Positions 22,637-32,819 of a DNA stretch of 64,000 nt are shown piece after piece; within the stretch, counting starts at the first letter, position 1; every line of letters begins with the position of its first letter. This DNA comes from Gigaspora rosea (lineage: Eukaryota > Glomeromycota > Glomeromycetes > Diversisporales > Gigasporaceae), in assembly GCA_003550325.1 (NCBI GenBank), contig QKWP01000513.1:97184-161183 (forward strand), read 5' to 3'. The notes under the pieces were generated by a model. It saw nothing but the letters and a program-made list of their open reading frames with translations. It did not search any database and was not told where the DNA came from. The translations under genes were made by a program, and so were the position numbers.

Positions 22637-23129
22637 ATGGAGTCTACTAGTGAACTCACTAATGCAGAAGACTTATGTTTTATAAACCAAACACAAACAA
22701 AAAAGCCCTGCCTTCTTGGCCCAGAAAACTCAACTCACAATGGCGAAAAAAGTGGGCATCTCAGCTTACCTCTTCCAGATTCATCCATGACATCACCACA
22801 ACAAGAATCTGCGCAATTAGGCATGGACCAAAACAATAATCCAATTTTAACCAGAGACAATGCAGAACCCAGTGCTCAGATTGACCAGGATCACCAGCCC
22901 CACAAAAATGAGCAACAGAATTCTCAAAACATCGACTCCCTCACACCCTATAGTAAACCTGAACCACAACAACAATGCAACTTGACGAAAGCAACTTTTT
23001 TGACTTCGATATAGATAACAGGGGTGCAATAGTAATACAAAACGAACCCAAGCCTGCTGCCTACTTAACACCACCACAGACCCTAACAACTTAGACAAGA
23101 TTTATACACTCAACCATAAGGATGACGTA
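22637..23129 (+). pseudogene. LINE ORF1, 5' part
   Basis: ATG at 22637 opens M-E-S-T-S-E-L-T-N-A-E-D-L. The chain is Gln/Pro/Asn-rich and apparently disordered, without a domain I can name. A frameshift near 22975 moves the sense frame to D-E-S-N-F-F-D-F-D-I-D-N-R-G, then N-L-D-K-I-Y-T-L-N-H-K-D-D-V at the insertion point. ORF1 proteins of LINEs bind RNA and accompany the template. The part continues in frame at 31135 on the far side of the 8-kb element. The 283 bases before the ATG are a C/A-rich 5' leader. Confidence 0.65.
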
Positions 23130-23295
23130 AGCATGGCGGACATTTGCTTTAATTGGTTAAAAAATATAAACAAGTAAACAAATATGTAATGTAAATCATT
23201 ATATAAATTTAGATATTTCCAAATTTGATTTGATGTACAGAATTATACTAGAATTATTCTATCATATTTGGTGATTGATAATCGCACCTTATTTA

Positions 23296-23580
23296 GGGGT
23301 CATCTAAAGCCAGGTGCGTTCACATGATAGAAAGCCAATCAAATCGTAAAATTTGATTTTTACAGATCAGCCCGACGAGACAAAAACAAAGAAAAAAAGG
23401 GAAAAACGCCGAAAATACAAAAAACGAGTGTCTAAACCTGTCTAGGAGCATTAATAAAACATGTCGGGAAGACAATTTTACATATAAGTCAAGCCCTAAA
23501 CCTAATCCCTAACTAACCCTTACCCTAATTTTAATTAAATAATCAAAAATATATAAACGCACCTGGCTTTAGTCATCCCC
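23296..23580. mobile_element. hAT-type MITE with perfect 8-bp duplication
   Basis: Ends GGGGTCATCTAAAGCCAGGT and, complemented, GGGGATGACTAAAGCCAGGT, flanked by CTTATTTA on both sides (23288-23295; 23581-23588). 285 bp, non-coding. Interior carries CCCTAA-like runs. A fragment of the same family is at 3296-3351. Confidence 0.9.
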
Positions 23581-23588
23581 CTTATTTA

Positions 23589-24379
23589 GTAATGATTGCT
23601 AATCAAATTATTCTAGATTTCTTTCCAGATTGTTCTACGTATTATGATAATTGTCCAATTAGATTAAGAGCCTATATTAATTGTATACAGATAAAACTGT
23701 AAATTTTTATTGTACTTTTACATAGTTTACAAATCATTTTCACTTGTCTCTAAAATAAGTTAGTTTATTGTTTTTTTTCAGTAAAATCAACCGTTTTTTA
23801 ACAATATAATATTATAATCATAGATAATTTAAAAAAAATTGTCTTCTAAAATACTTCTAAACTTGGGATTATTTCAGCATTTTGAAATTAAGCCTTAGCA
23901 CTTCTGAAGAAAGAAACAGTCTTAAATTTTTATTTTTTTATTTATAAAATGTTATATTCTTATAAACTGTATAAATATAATTGTATATGTGATTGATTAA
24001 TCTGAATAAAGTTATAATACGTATACATTTTTCTATCTAGCACTATAAATAATTTTTTAATTGATATAATTTATTTAAGGCAATTTCTATTTGCACAAGG
24101 GGTGTATATGTTATGTGTCGTTTATTGATTCCTGTCAGTCAAGGATTGACATGAATCTTTGCAATTCCAAGAACAACGTACGTTGTACTTTGAAATTGAT
24201 GTCGCTATAGATTTTACCAATATAAACGCTAAAACATTTCTTTAAAAATATATATATTCGCATTTAGAATGAAACATTATTGTTATAGATAAAAAATAAT
24301 GACATATTGAGCATTGAAATCTATGTTAAATATTAATCAAACGTAATGCAATTATAAGCAAAATTTACTTTTTTTTTAA
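23589..24379. other. AT-rich stretch inside the 8-kb element
   Basis: No gene seen. GGCAATTTCTATTTGCACA at 24080 resembles the start of the repeat at 44588 (GAATTTCTATTTGTACA), so a repeat boundary may lie there. Confidence 0.3.
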
Positions 24380-25300
24380 AAAAAATAAACACAAATAGCT
24401 ATTGTTATTTATTTTTGCATTGGCCACGCAAAACACAGCCACATCTCCTTGAACATTTTGAATTATTTTATTGGCAAGAGCATGTTTTTGTTTCACAATT
24501 AGTTTTTCGGCCGTGACATAAGTTTTTTTGGGTTTAATTTTTTGCACAGAAAAATTAATATTTGGATTATTATTAAAAAAAATTCTACTAATGTTAATAA
24601 GCAAAAAATTAAATACTGATATTAACAAAAATAAATTCATTGATAAAGTTATCTGAACTTTTATTAAATTCATGATTAACTTGTCTTGAGCTTGAAGATT
24701 GGACTGCAGGTATAGAATTTTGTTTGATACTTGCTTGTCTTAATAAAATTGTTTTATCTAATAGAACAATAGTAAGTTCAGGATAATCAGATGTGTCTAA
24801 TGGTTCAAGTTCACTTGCGGGATACCAGTTTTCAAGTACTTCAAACTTGCAAGCAACTTGATAAGAATCTTGATTATGCGAATAATTTCTAACTTGGATC
24901 TTAAAAAAAATATAAATACAATTTTTATATAATTGCTTAAATTTAAATCAAATAAAAATAAATACTTTTTTCCAGTTTTTTTTTGGCCTCTATGTTCTGT
25001 TGTCTGATGCTCACTTCATAAAAGTTCTTGATTAGAAAACTTGTGATCCCAAATTATTTTCATCCTGTTTAAGTAAATGAAGCTCTTCTGTCATACCGAT
25101 ATGAAGTATCTTAAAAGTATTAGTAACCCAGTATTTAAGTTTTGACTCGTGCTAAAGGTTTGGATTTTTTAAACATTCATTATAATGATTAGTGTTCATT
25201 AAGCTTCGATTAATTTTTCTTTGGCTATGTTTTTCTAATATTCTATCAAAAGATTCACGTGATAGAAAACTATATAAGTGCGGCTCTATAATATTAATAA
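24380..25300 (-). pseudogene. Fossil of an integrase-derived protein
   Basis: Minus-strand fragments look like the zinc-binding/linker region before an integrase core (25000-25300, W-V-T-N-T-F-K) and the segment that follows such a core (24660-24900, C-K-F-E-V-L-E-N-W-Y-P). A short cysteine-rich C-terminal patch lies at 24400-24500. The catalytic core itself was not found. The order resembles integrase-bearing proteins common in these fungi; whether the source was a retroelement or a cut-and-paste relative such as Ginger cannot be told. Broken in several places; old. Confidence 0.45.
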
Positions 25301-25554
25301 AGAAAAATTGATTTATGAAAATAAAACATTATTATTTAATGAATTTCAATTATTATTTATTTAATTTTTACTGATATTTTTTACTGATATTTTACTGATG
25401 CATAGTTAAATATTCATTGCATTATTAAATATTTAATAAGTTTGATAACTATTCCATAAATAACCCGGATTATTAGTGGACCAATAAAAATTAGTAAATA
25501 ACATACGTCAATCTCTGAATGACGGAATCGACCATCGACATATAACATATATAA

Positions 25555-25745
25555 ACGGGCCCTAAAATTTTGATTATTAAACCATCTTTTGGCTTTAACC
25601 AAAAAATTCCTTAAGAAATTTTGGTATAAACTGCCTTGTCTTCCAAACCCACCAGCCTAATTATAAGCAAGGGTTTAATTTTTCGGTTATAAAAATTTTT
25701 TGATTGACATGTTACACATATTTGTAATTCAATAAATTATAATTA
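25555..25745 (+). repeat. Dispersed repeat tail, shared with 44640 and 45240
   Basis: AAAATTTTGATTATTAAACCATC, read in pieces, then AGAAATTTTGGTATAAA and AAGCAAGGGTTTAATTTTT align with 44655-44806 and 45249-45400; a weaker match lies at 29515-29600. Small C-rich block in the middle. Non-coding. Confidence 0.6.
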
Positions 25746-26079
25746 AATTCTCTCTCATGCTATTCTATACTAGTAACAAATAGTGGCTTTAAAAATTTCT
25801 ACCGAATTACCTGCTCAGCAAGCTTATGATAATACATGTAAATGTATTTCAGCACCAATTCATAAATAATAACAATAGCCAAACTTGAGATATTCTGTTA
25901 GAATAATCCATGTTTGCTGATTTTTGATAATATAAATGCCTTATTTTTATCCTTTTCAACAATATCTTATTCATAATAGTAACAAACCAGTAAACTCTGC
26001 CTGAATTGTTCGTATCTGCCAATTTTTAAAAATTACAAAATTAATAAAGTTTAGTTATAAGAAAATTAAGTCATCATAC
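25746..26079. other. AT-rich stretch
   Basis: No frame, hairpin or repeat end that I can support. Confidence 0.3.
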
Positions 26080-26840
26080 TTAATTGTAGGCTAAAATATG
26101 ACCCAAGCTTATTCCAACGAAGATCTAAAGAATCGTGGCATATTTTTAGAGTATCTTCATTACACCTGTAGTACATATATATGTACCTAGTCAGTGTAAA
26201 GTTTTTATAAAGGCATAGTTAAGAAACCACACTGATTCTTTAATCTTCATTGGAATAAACTAATGGAAAGCATTAATAGACACTTTTTACAAGAACACCA
26301 CGTTCTTCTTTGGATCTTAGGAGAATATTATTTGATCTGAAAGAGAACTGGCATTGGTTATATACTGTAATACATAAAGAAATCAGGTTGAGATTCTTTA
26401 AAATGCATCACTATTGCCAGTCTTTGCAAAAAGCATCTGTTAATATTTTCATTATATGATCTAAGCATATTTCAACGAATATTTAAAGAATCGGAGAAGT
26501 TTCTCCGGAGTGTTTCGCAACACCAATAGTATATACATATATCTTTAAGAAGTAAATGTGAATTTCTTGGAAAGTAAATTAGCTATTGCCCGCCTCACCT
26601 TCTGATCAAATATTATTACTTCAGAAGTCACCGTAGAAGTTTATTCCAATGATAATCCAAAAAATCAGCATTGTTTTCTCCGCATATATATATATTTCTT
26701 AAAGTGTAAAGTTCTTGTAAAGTGAATTAGCTATTGCCCGTCCCTTCTGATCAAATATTATTACTCCTGAGATTTAAAGAAACCAACGTGGTGTTCTTGC
26801 AAAAGCGTCTGCTAACACTTTCCACTATCTCTTAATTTGT
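26080..26840 (-). pseudogene. Leucine-rich-repeat gene relic inside the 8-kb element
   Basis: Minus-strand pieces such as A-D-A-F-A (26795-26810), S-G-V-I-I-F-D-Q-K-G-R-A-I-A-N-S-L-Y-K-N (26690-26765) and the recurring antisense pattern ATTCCAA-GA--ATC-AA-AATC keep the LRR period of about 84 bases. No continuous frame; heavily mutated. Related to the LRR relics at 6838, 14037, 28120, 60720 and 63600. Confidence 0.6.
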
Positions 26841-26917
26841 TATGCAGGCATATTTGCATGCGAAAATTTTAAAATTTTAAATTTTTTAAATAAAACCTTA
26901 AATATTAATTTTAGCTA

Positions 26918-27561
26918 TCCCTTAGATTGTAGTAGAACACAGGCAAATTTGCCTGCGTTTTTGCACTTTTTTAGCTCTGATTTACTTTTTTAAAATACTA
27001 AAATAATTAAATAAAACTTTGTACAATTATATTTGAAAATAAGGATTACTTTTTTGCAAAATTAGTTTTTATATTATAAGAAAATAAATTATAGTTACAT
27101 ATAAGCTGAAAATAGATAATTTTAAGAAAAAATTTTTTTAAAAAATTTTATTACAATTTTTCTGCGATCTTATTTAGTTTTAGTTTTAGAACTATAGTTC
27201 TTAAGACAATATTGTAGTTTATATAAAGGATGACAACTTTCATTATTGCAACTTTAATGATTTACTTGTAAAAATTAAGACTTGTATTAGAAGTAAAGAT
27301 TTTTTTTATAGATGGGAACATATAAAATTTGAAAAAATCTAAAGAAAAATTTTAATAGTAAAAATGCCAATACAAGAACTTTAAACATTTATTATATTAA
27401 AGTTTTCTAATGATTTTAAAAAAATTTTATAACAAAGTTACTAAAACAAAACTTAAAGAATATTTTTTACTTAGAAAAGATATGGCTAAAATCAATATTT
27501 AAAATTTTATTAAAAATTTTAAAATACGCAGGCAAATTTGCCTGTGTTACAATCTAAGGGA
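26918..27561 (+). mobile_element. 644-bp TCCCTTA-ended MITE (TA duplication), copy 1
   Basis: Ends TCCCTTAGATTGTA in inverted orientation, TA on both sides (26916-26917; 27562-27563). Each end carries the palindrome CAGGCAAATTTGCCTG. The interior matches 57449-58104 (TTACTTGTAAAAATTA-GACTTG, in pieces, and ATAGA-GGGAACATATAAAATTT). No coding. It interrupts the LRR relic. Confidence 0.85.
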
Positions 27562-27563
27562 TA

Positions 27564-28115
27564 TACTTTCTAAGTAAAAAATATAATATTAGTTCTGTTT
27601 TATCAACTTTATTATAAAATTTTTTAAATTTATTAAAAACTTTAGTGTAATAAAAGTTTAAAGCTTTTGTTTTGGAACTTTTACTATAGAATTTTTTTTT
27701 TAGGTTTTTTCAAATTTTATATGTTCCCGTCTATAAAAAAAATTTTCACTTCTAATACAAGTCCTAATTTTTACAAGTAAATCATTTGAAGTCAAATAAT
27801 GAAAGTTGTCATCCTTTATATAAACTACAAAGTTGTATAAGAAACTATATTTTTAAAACCAATATTTAAAGAATTCGTAAAATATTTTTTTGGTTAAAAA
27901 ATTTCTTTAAAATTTAATATTTTCAGCTTATAAGCAAAATAAACTTTTTGTCTTATAATATAAGTTTAAATAATTCAAAAATATAATCCTTGTTCTTAAA
28001 CATTATAATACCAAATTTTATTTAAATATCTTAAATGATTAAAAAACTAGATCAGAGGTATATTTATAGTAATTATACAGCCAAATTTGCCTGTGAACCT
28101 CTACAAAGTAAAGGA
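27564..28115 (-). mobile_element. Inverted partner of the 644-bp MITE, one end missing
   Basis: Starts directly after the TA of the preceding copy and reads as its reverse complement from the CTTTCTAAGTAAAAAATAT block outwards. It ends GCCAAATTTGCCTGTGAACC then AAAGGA before TA at 28116-28117. About 90 bp that should form the near end, including the terminal repeat, are absent, so the two copies form an inverted dimer sharing one junction. Confidence 0.8.
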
Positions 28116-28117
28116 TA

Positions 28118-28480
28118 CAATCTAAGTTTATTCCAACAAAGATCTAAAGAATTAGCTTGGTTTTCTCCAGATGTTTCTACTACGCTTTTCTAATATTATT
28201 ATAATCAGGATCTAATAAAGACAGTATAACATTCTTGTAGAGTGCATCACCTAATGCTTTTTCTTACCTTGTTTAATTTTATTTCTTCCAAGACTCCAAT
28301 AAATCAACATAAAGTTCTTGCAGAGTGTAGCTGCCAGTGCTTTTCCACTTTCTGAACCAAGATTAACACTACTAGGATCCGAAGAATCCATAGCAGGATT
28401 CTTTAATATGCATCTGCTAAAGTTTTTCCTACTTCAGGTTATAACCACAAACAAACTTTTTTCGATTGTTTTCTCCACCA
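28118..28480 (-). pseudogene. Leucine-rich-repeat relic, continuation
   Basis: Antisense LRR pattern continues after the MITE pair (TTTATTCCAACAAAGATCTAAAG, in pieces; GCATCACCTAATGCTTTTTC; GCAGGATTCTTTAATATGC). Short frames only. Probably the other side of the relic at 26080-26840. Confidence 0.55.
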
Positions 28481-28979
28481 TATATAATCAATCAATTTTT
28501 TTTTAAATCTTAAAAGTTTTTAATAAAATATTAGTAATATTAGTAATTTGTAACAGACTAGTCGAGGAAATCTGAGGTCCCGTGGTTTCTGAGCTATTTC
28601 AGCAATTGTGTAATATAGGTTAACCTTAAATTATTGTATAATCTGTAGTTATTGGATGTGATATAGCCAATTATTTGTCATTATTGGCTGCTTCGCATTC
28701 GAAAGTATTAGAGCATTGATGCCACGGAACCATTAAATTTTCTGACAGATTAATTCACTTAAAAATTATTAGGAATTGTAAAGTAACCACGGCTTTCAGG
28801 AGTTGTACCAGCTGTAGACTTTAGAATATTAAATGATTGTTACTATATACATTTAAAAAAAATTAAGAGAATGTCAAAAGCTTCGACTTACCATACTTTG
28901 CCATAAGTTATTATTTGTATCATATAAATAAACCTAAAGAATAGAGTAAATTTAAATTAAGATAACAAATTTCATTTTA
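28481..28979. other. Intergenic stretch
   Basis: GAGGTCCCGTGG at 28569 and CCACGGAACC at 28720 form a weak inverted pair about 150 bp apart, possibly a decayed small MITE. No gene. Confidence 0.3.
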
Positions 28980-29490
28980 CTGAAACTTAAAAAAAAGTAT
29001 ATATGTTTTTATAATAAAATAATAATATTTTGAAAATATAATAAATATGCTTTTATATAAAAAATAATATTTTAATAATGTTTTTATAATATATTAATAA
29101 TATAATAAAAATTTTAAAAATAAAATAAAAATTTAAATCTGTTTCAAAAATATTATAAAATTATTATAAAAACATTATTATTATATTTTAAAAATAGTTT
29201 AAAATAAGCTTTTTAAAAATGTTTTTAAAACATTATTTTAATATTATCAAAATTATTATAAAAACATTATTATTATTATTTAAAAATAACTTAAAATAAA
29301 CTTTTAAAAATGTTTTTAATACATTATTAAAAATATTGTAAAAATATTATTATTATATTTTAAAAAAAAATTTAAATAATTTTTTTAAAATATTTTTAAA
29401 ACATTATTTTAATATTATTAAAAATATTATAAAAACATTATTATTATATTTTAAAAATATAATAAAATAAGTTTTTTAAAAATATTTTTT
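28980..29490. repeat. AT-only tandem satellite, about 95-100 bp unit
   Basis: From 29140 about four units of (AAAAACATTATTATTATATT)-TTAAAAATA-TTTAAAATAA-CTTTTTAAAAATGTTTTTAAAACATT can be followed; the flanks are looser versions. GC is nearly absent. Confidence 0.65.
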
Positions 29491-30076
29491 AAACCAAAAT
29501 TATTTTTAAAAAATGCTTATATCTCGTAATTTTGCTTATGAAACCATCCTTCGTATTTTAACAAAAAATCTTTTTTGCAAGATTTTGGAGTAAACACATT
29601 TGTCTAAATTATTATATTATTGATTTGTTTTATTTATATTATATTTAATATTATAAAATATATTATAATATAATATATTTATATAATATAAATATTTATA
29701 TTATACTATAAATATAAAATTTATTTAGTTTAATAATGTTTTAAAAATGTTTTTATTAATATTACTAAAACAGTTTTAATATATATTATTTATATTATTA
29801 TTATTAACTTATAACTAGTAATTATTATATTTTTTAAAATATAATAAAAACATAATAGATATATAATCATAATATTTTTAATTTTTTTATAGTTTCAGTA
29901 AAGCATATAAATTAATAAAATATAGAGGTCCAATCTGTCGTTCATTTATTTGTATTTGAATTATCTGAATATATGATAATTATTTGGATAAACGATATCC
30001 GAATTGGAACTCTAGTAAAATAAAAAAAAATTACAATATCTAAGCCAACAGTTTGACTAAATTTATATCCACCTAG
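29491..30076. other. AT-rich stretch
   Basis: 29515-29600 is a weak copy of the 25555-25745 repeat. Remainder is (TATA)/(TTAT) low-complexity sequence without gene. Confidence 0.3.
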
Positions 30077-30188
30077 ATACAAGATATTACTATCCGACAA
30101 TAAAGAATTCGCTCGTGTTGATTACAATTTACCTAATGGTTACAGAATGTTAGTGATGGATGAAAGATTGGAACGTGTGGTCAACTAA
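30077..30188 (+). CDS. Orphan C-terminal exon, unknown product
   Basis: After a good splice-acceptor context (CCACCTAG) the frame reads Y-K-I-L-L-S-D-N-K-E-F-A-R, then D-Y-N-L-P-N-G-Y-R-M-L-V-M-D-E-R and ends with V-V-N before TAA (30186-30188). Composition and codon use are clearly coding-like against the AT-rich background, with no internal stop. The upstream frame closes within 20 bases, so this would be a last exon. I do not recognise the protein; it could be host-derived cargo of the 8-kb element. Confidence 0.4.
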
Positions 30189-30465
30189 GTAAATCAAAAC
30201 TATAAATATTGATTTTTTTTGAATTTATTGATCAGAAGAGTGATCAGAATAGTGATCAAAATTTTTTAGTTTAAGGAAAAACTACCTTTTAATACTGCAA
30301 GAATCCTGCGGATCTGAAACTACATATTCGAAAATACATGTTTTCGATCTTTGACGTATATATAAAGTCACACACAGTATGCTTAGTAGACCCGTATTAA
30401 ATCTTGTTTGTAATTTTAGTTCATGTCCTAAAGATGTCTCCTACATTTGGAATGTAACAGCACCC

Positions 30466-30640
30466 CAGATAATTCTAAGATAGGTGGTATGCTTAAACTG
30501 GACATTTTTTGGGCTGAACTCGTCTAAATTCTGGTCAAAATTAAATTTTAATTTTAATTTTGACTAGAATTTAGACGAGTTTAGCCCAAAAAAATGTCCA
30601 GTTTAAGCATACCACCTATATTAGAATTATCCGGGGTCCT
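30466..30640. repeat. Near-perfect palindrome, about 175 bp
   Basis: Outer part CACCCCAGATAATTCTAA / complement GGACCCCGGATAATTCTAA. Inner part ATAGGTGGTATGCTTAAACT ... ATGTCCAGTTTAAGCATACC continues through the centre at about 30549 with very few mismatches. MITE-like; target duplication not resolved. Confidence 0.8.
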
Positions 30641-31107
30641 AATGTAACCCTGAGACCCGATTCATCTCACCTCATCAAAAAAGCTAAAAAATAAGTGAAG
30701 TTGGTCTTCATGAAAAGGTTTCTAGAATTTCCAAGTACTGCCTTTGAAAAAAGTGGATTCTAATTGCTGTTAATTGAAGTATTACTACGTCACTAGTTGT
30801 AGAAAAGGCGTTTAGTTTAAAACAAAAAAAGTTTATATAACGATTAACACCCATTAATTTATGCATTGTATAAGTATTATGGTATTACTTTCTTGAATTT
30901 GTCCTCTAAATAAAGTTTTTTGAGATATTTGATCTATACTGATCTCTTTTTACAGAAGACGTACAAAGAGTTAAAAAGCACTATAATATGTTTTAAAAAA
31001 ATTTCATTATGTAAAACTACAAGTTGCCAATTGACAATATGGTTTTTCAGAGTAAGGGTAACTTTAAAAAACTTTTTTTTATATTGTGTAACCCAGTGAT
31101 CTTCAAG
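30641..31107. other. Right-hand part of the 8-kb element
   Basis: No frame with a recognisable motif; ends with the terminal inverted repeat at 31108-31134. Confidence 0.35.
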
Positions 31108-31134
31108 CCAATCAAATCGAATGTCTGCTATGCT

Positions 31135-32819
31135 GATGATGTAGACATGGACACCAAGTCAGACCACACAATAGAATCGACACCCACCCAGCCCAACATA
31201 CTGAGCTACAGTCAAGTCGCCAGATGAAACCGCCTGTATGACCCACAGTCACAGGAATTGGCGATCCTATAGATGAATGCAGTCGCAAAAGCACTGCAAA
31301 AAGCTAAAGTCCACCCCTTTAACACGGACAAATAGAATCCTGACACGGTACTGAATGCACTCAAGGACCAGTCAAAGATAAAAAAATTCTTCAGCAATAA
31401 AATTGCATCCAGACCTACACAATACAACTTACTACCAGCAATCAGCCTAAAATTCAAGCACCGGGATACAGCCTTCTTCCGCACCTTCACTAGAGACAAA
31501 AAAAGCAAACTGGCACATCAAATTGAATACAAGAAAAGCTTCAACAAGGCTCTAAAAAACTACAAAAGATTACACGATGTTCAAATAACGACCAATAACA
31601 ATAAAGATCAAATTTATACAATGCTCAAAAAGAAACTAGCAGCAAACTTTATCACCAACTCATGTTTCATCACGTTAAATGCACATCAAATTACTACCAT
31701 AATATACTACTGTACAAAATTTGTCCAAATAGAAGACATTATACCATTTGAGACGATAAGAAAACTTCTGGGAGAAGTTTTATCAAAAAACCTCAAACCG
31801 CTACCTGACTTCCCCGATTTAATTCCAGAACAGGTCACTGAATTTCTACCTTTCGCTCTATCTATTTCTGAGTGCAGACACACAAGAGCAGTAGTCACTG
31901 CTCTCCGCAAACTATACTCTTTTGAACAACTTTCCGATTCTTACTTTACTAGCAACAAACTGCCTCTCTCCTACCAAATCTCTAATCTTATGAAGCAGTT
32001 CGAAACCTTTTCCCAATTTTTGAATTTGACTCCCTGGCTCGCCTATCAGAATACAGAGCATAGTTGAAAGAATGCTACCACTTTGACCGCATCCCACCAT
32101 AGTACTTTGACTTGCCCGTATCAAAATGCAGAGCCCCCTACCACTCACCCTACAGGAATTGCTACAAAGCCTATGCCGTTTGTTTCTAATTGACCCAATG
32201 CTTTTTTCTAAGGATTTCAAAAGCATGATAGACTTGCTAAGAGAAAAGTACGAATTTGGATGGTTACCGAATGATTACATAATTGCAAAACCTTTTCTAC
32301 CCAACGACCCATCAAAAATAAAAACAGACATAGTCTATATATATCCAATTAATGACAAACAACTGACCAGAACATTCATTCAGGAAATTAAGCATAGATA
32401 CAAATTCAGAACTCCACTCCCTCCTAACATTATGCAGATGACCCAAAAGAAAAACCAGAACTCTCTAAGAACGTATAAAACATAAAAGAGTACAAATCAT
32501 CACTCCTATTACTATACTGAGTCAATTGGTTGACACGGCACAGCTGTTAAGAGAGATCTACTACTTTGACGACTACCTAAAGAATGGATAAATATTGCAT
32601 CTAAGGATCCTGCTTCAGATAACCACGTCAAACTGAACTTACCTTCTAACCTGGAAGAGCTCTCATCATATATCACCAAAAATATCCCACTCTATCCACC
32701 CAGGTCGCTATATCAGAATATGATGCAGCTACTAGTGTTATCAACAAAATCCAAGAACACTTTAATGTTACTCTTATCCCAAACTACCTAATCAACCTTC
32801 CTGTTCTTCCTCTACTGGA
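31135..32819 (+). pseudogene. LINE ORF1, 3' part
   Basis: Resumes in frame with D-V-D-M-D-T-K-S-D-H and S-Y-S-Q-V-A-R, then TGA at 31225-31227. Later blocks in shifting frames include K-K-F-F-S-N-K-I-A-S-R (31378), L-K-F-K-H-R-D-T-A-F-F-R-T-F-T-R (31450), and long open runs at 31621-32067 and 32126-32485 (W-L-P-N-D-Y-I-I-A-K-P-F). No zinc knuckle is visible. At least five breaks. Immediately upstream of ORF2, consistent with a two-ORF LINE. Confidence 0.65.

Larger units (their letters stand above)
23130..31134. mobile_element. 8,005-bp MULE-type element inserted in LINE ORF1
   Basis: Ends AGCATGGCGGACATTTGCTT and, complemented, AGCATAGCAGACATTCGATT (22 of 27 positions agree), flanked by a 9-bp duplication GATGACGTA / GATGATGTA. 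A 9-bp duplication with inverted ends is the mark of Mutator-like elements. Excision of the insert plus one duplication gives K-D-D-V-D-M-D-T-K in the open ORF1 frame. Inside: a hAT MITE, an integrase-derived fossil, two LRR relics, a 644-bp MITE and its inverted partner, an AT satellite, an orphan exon and a palindrome. No MULE transposase was found inside, so it would have moved with help in trans. Confidence 0.8.

Noticed and set aside
22637-23014. Independent host gene
   Set aside because: Its C/A-rich composition and the frame continuity across the 8-kb insert show it is the start of LINE ORF1.
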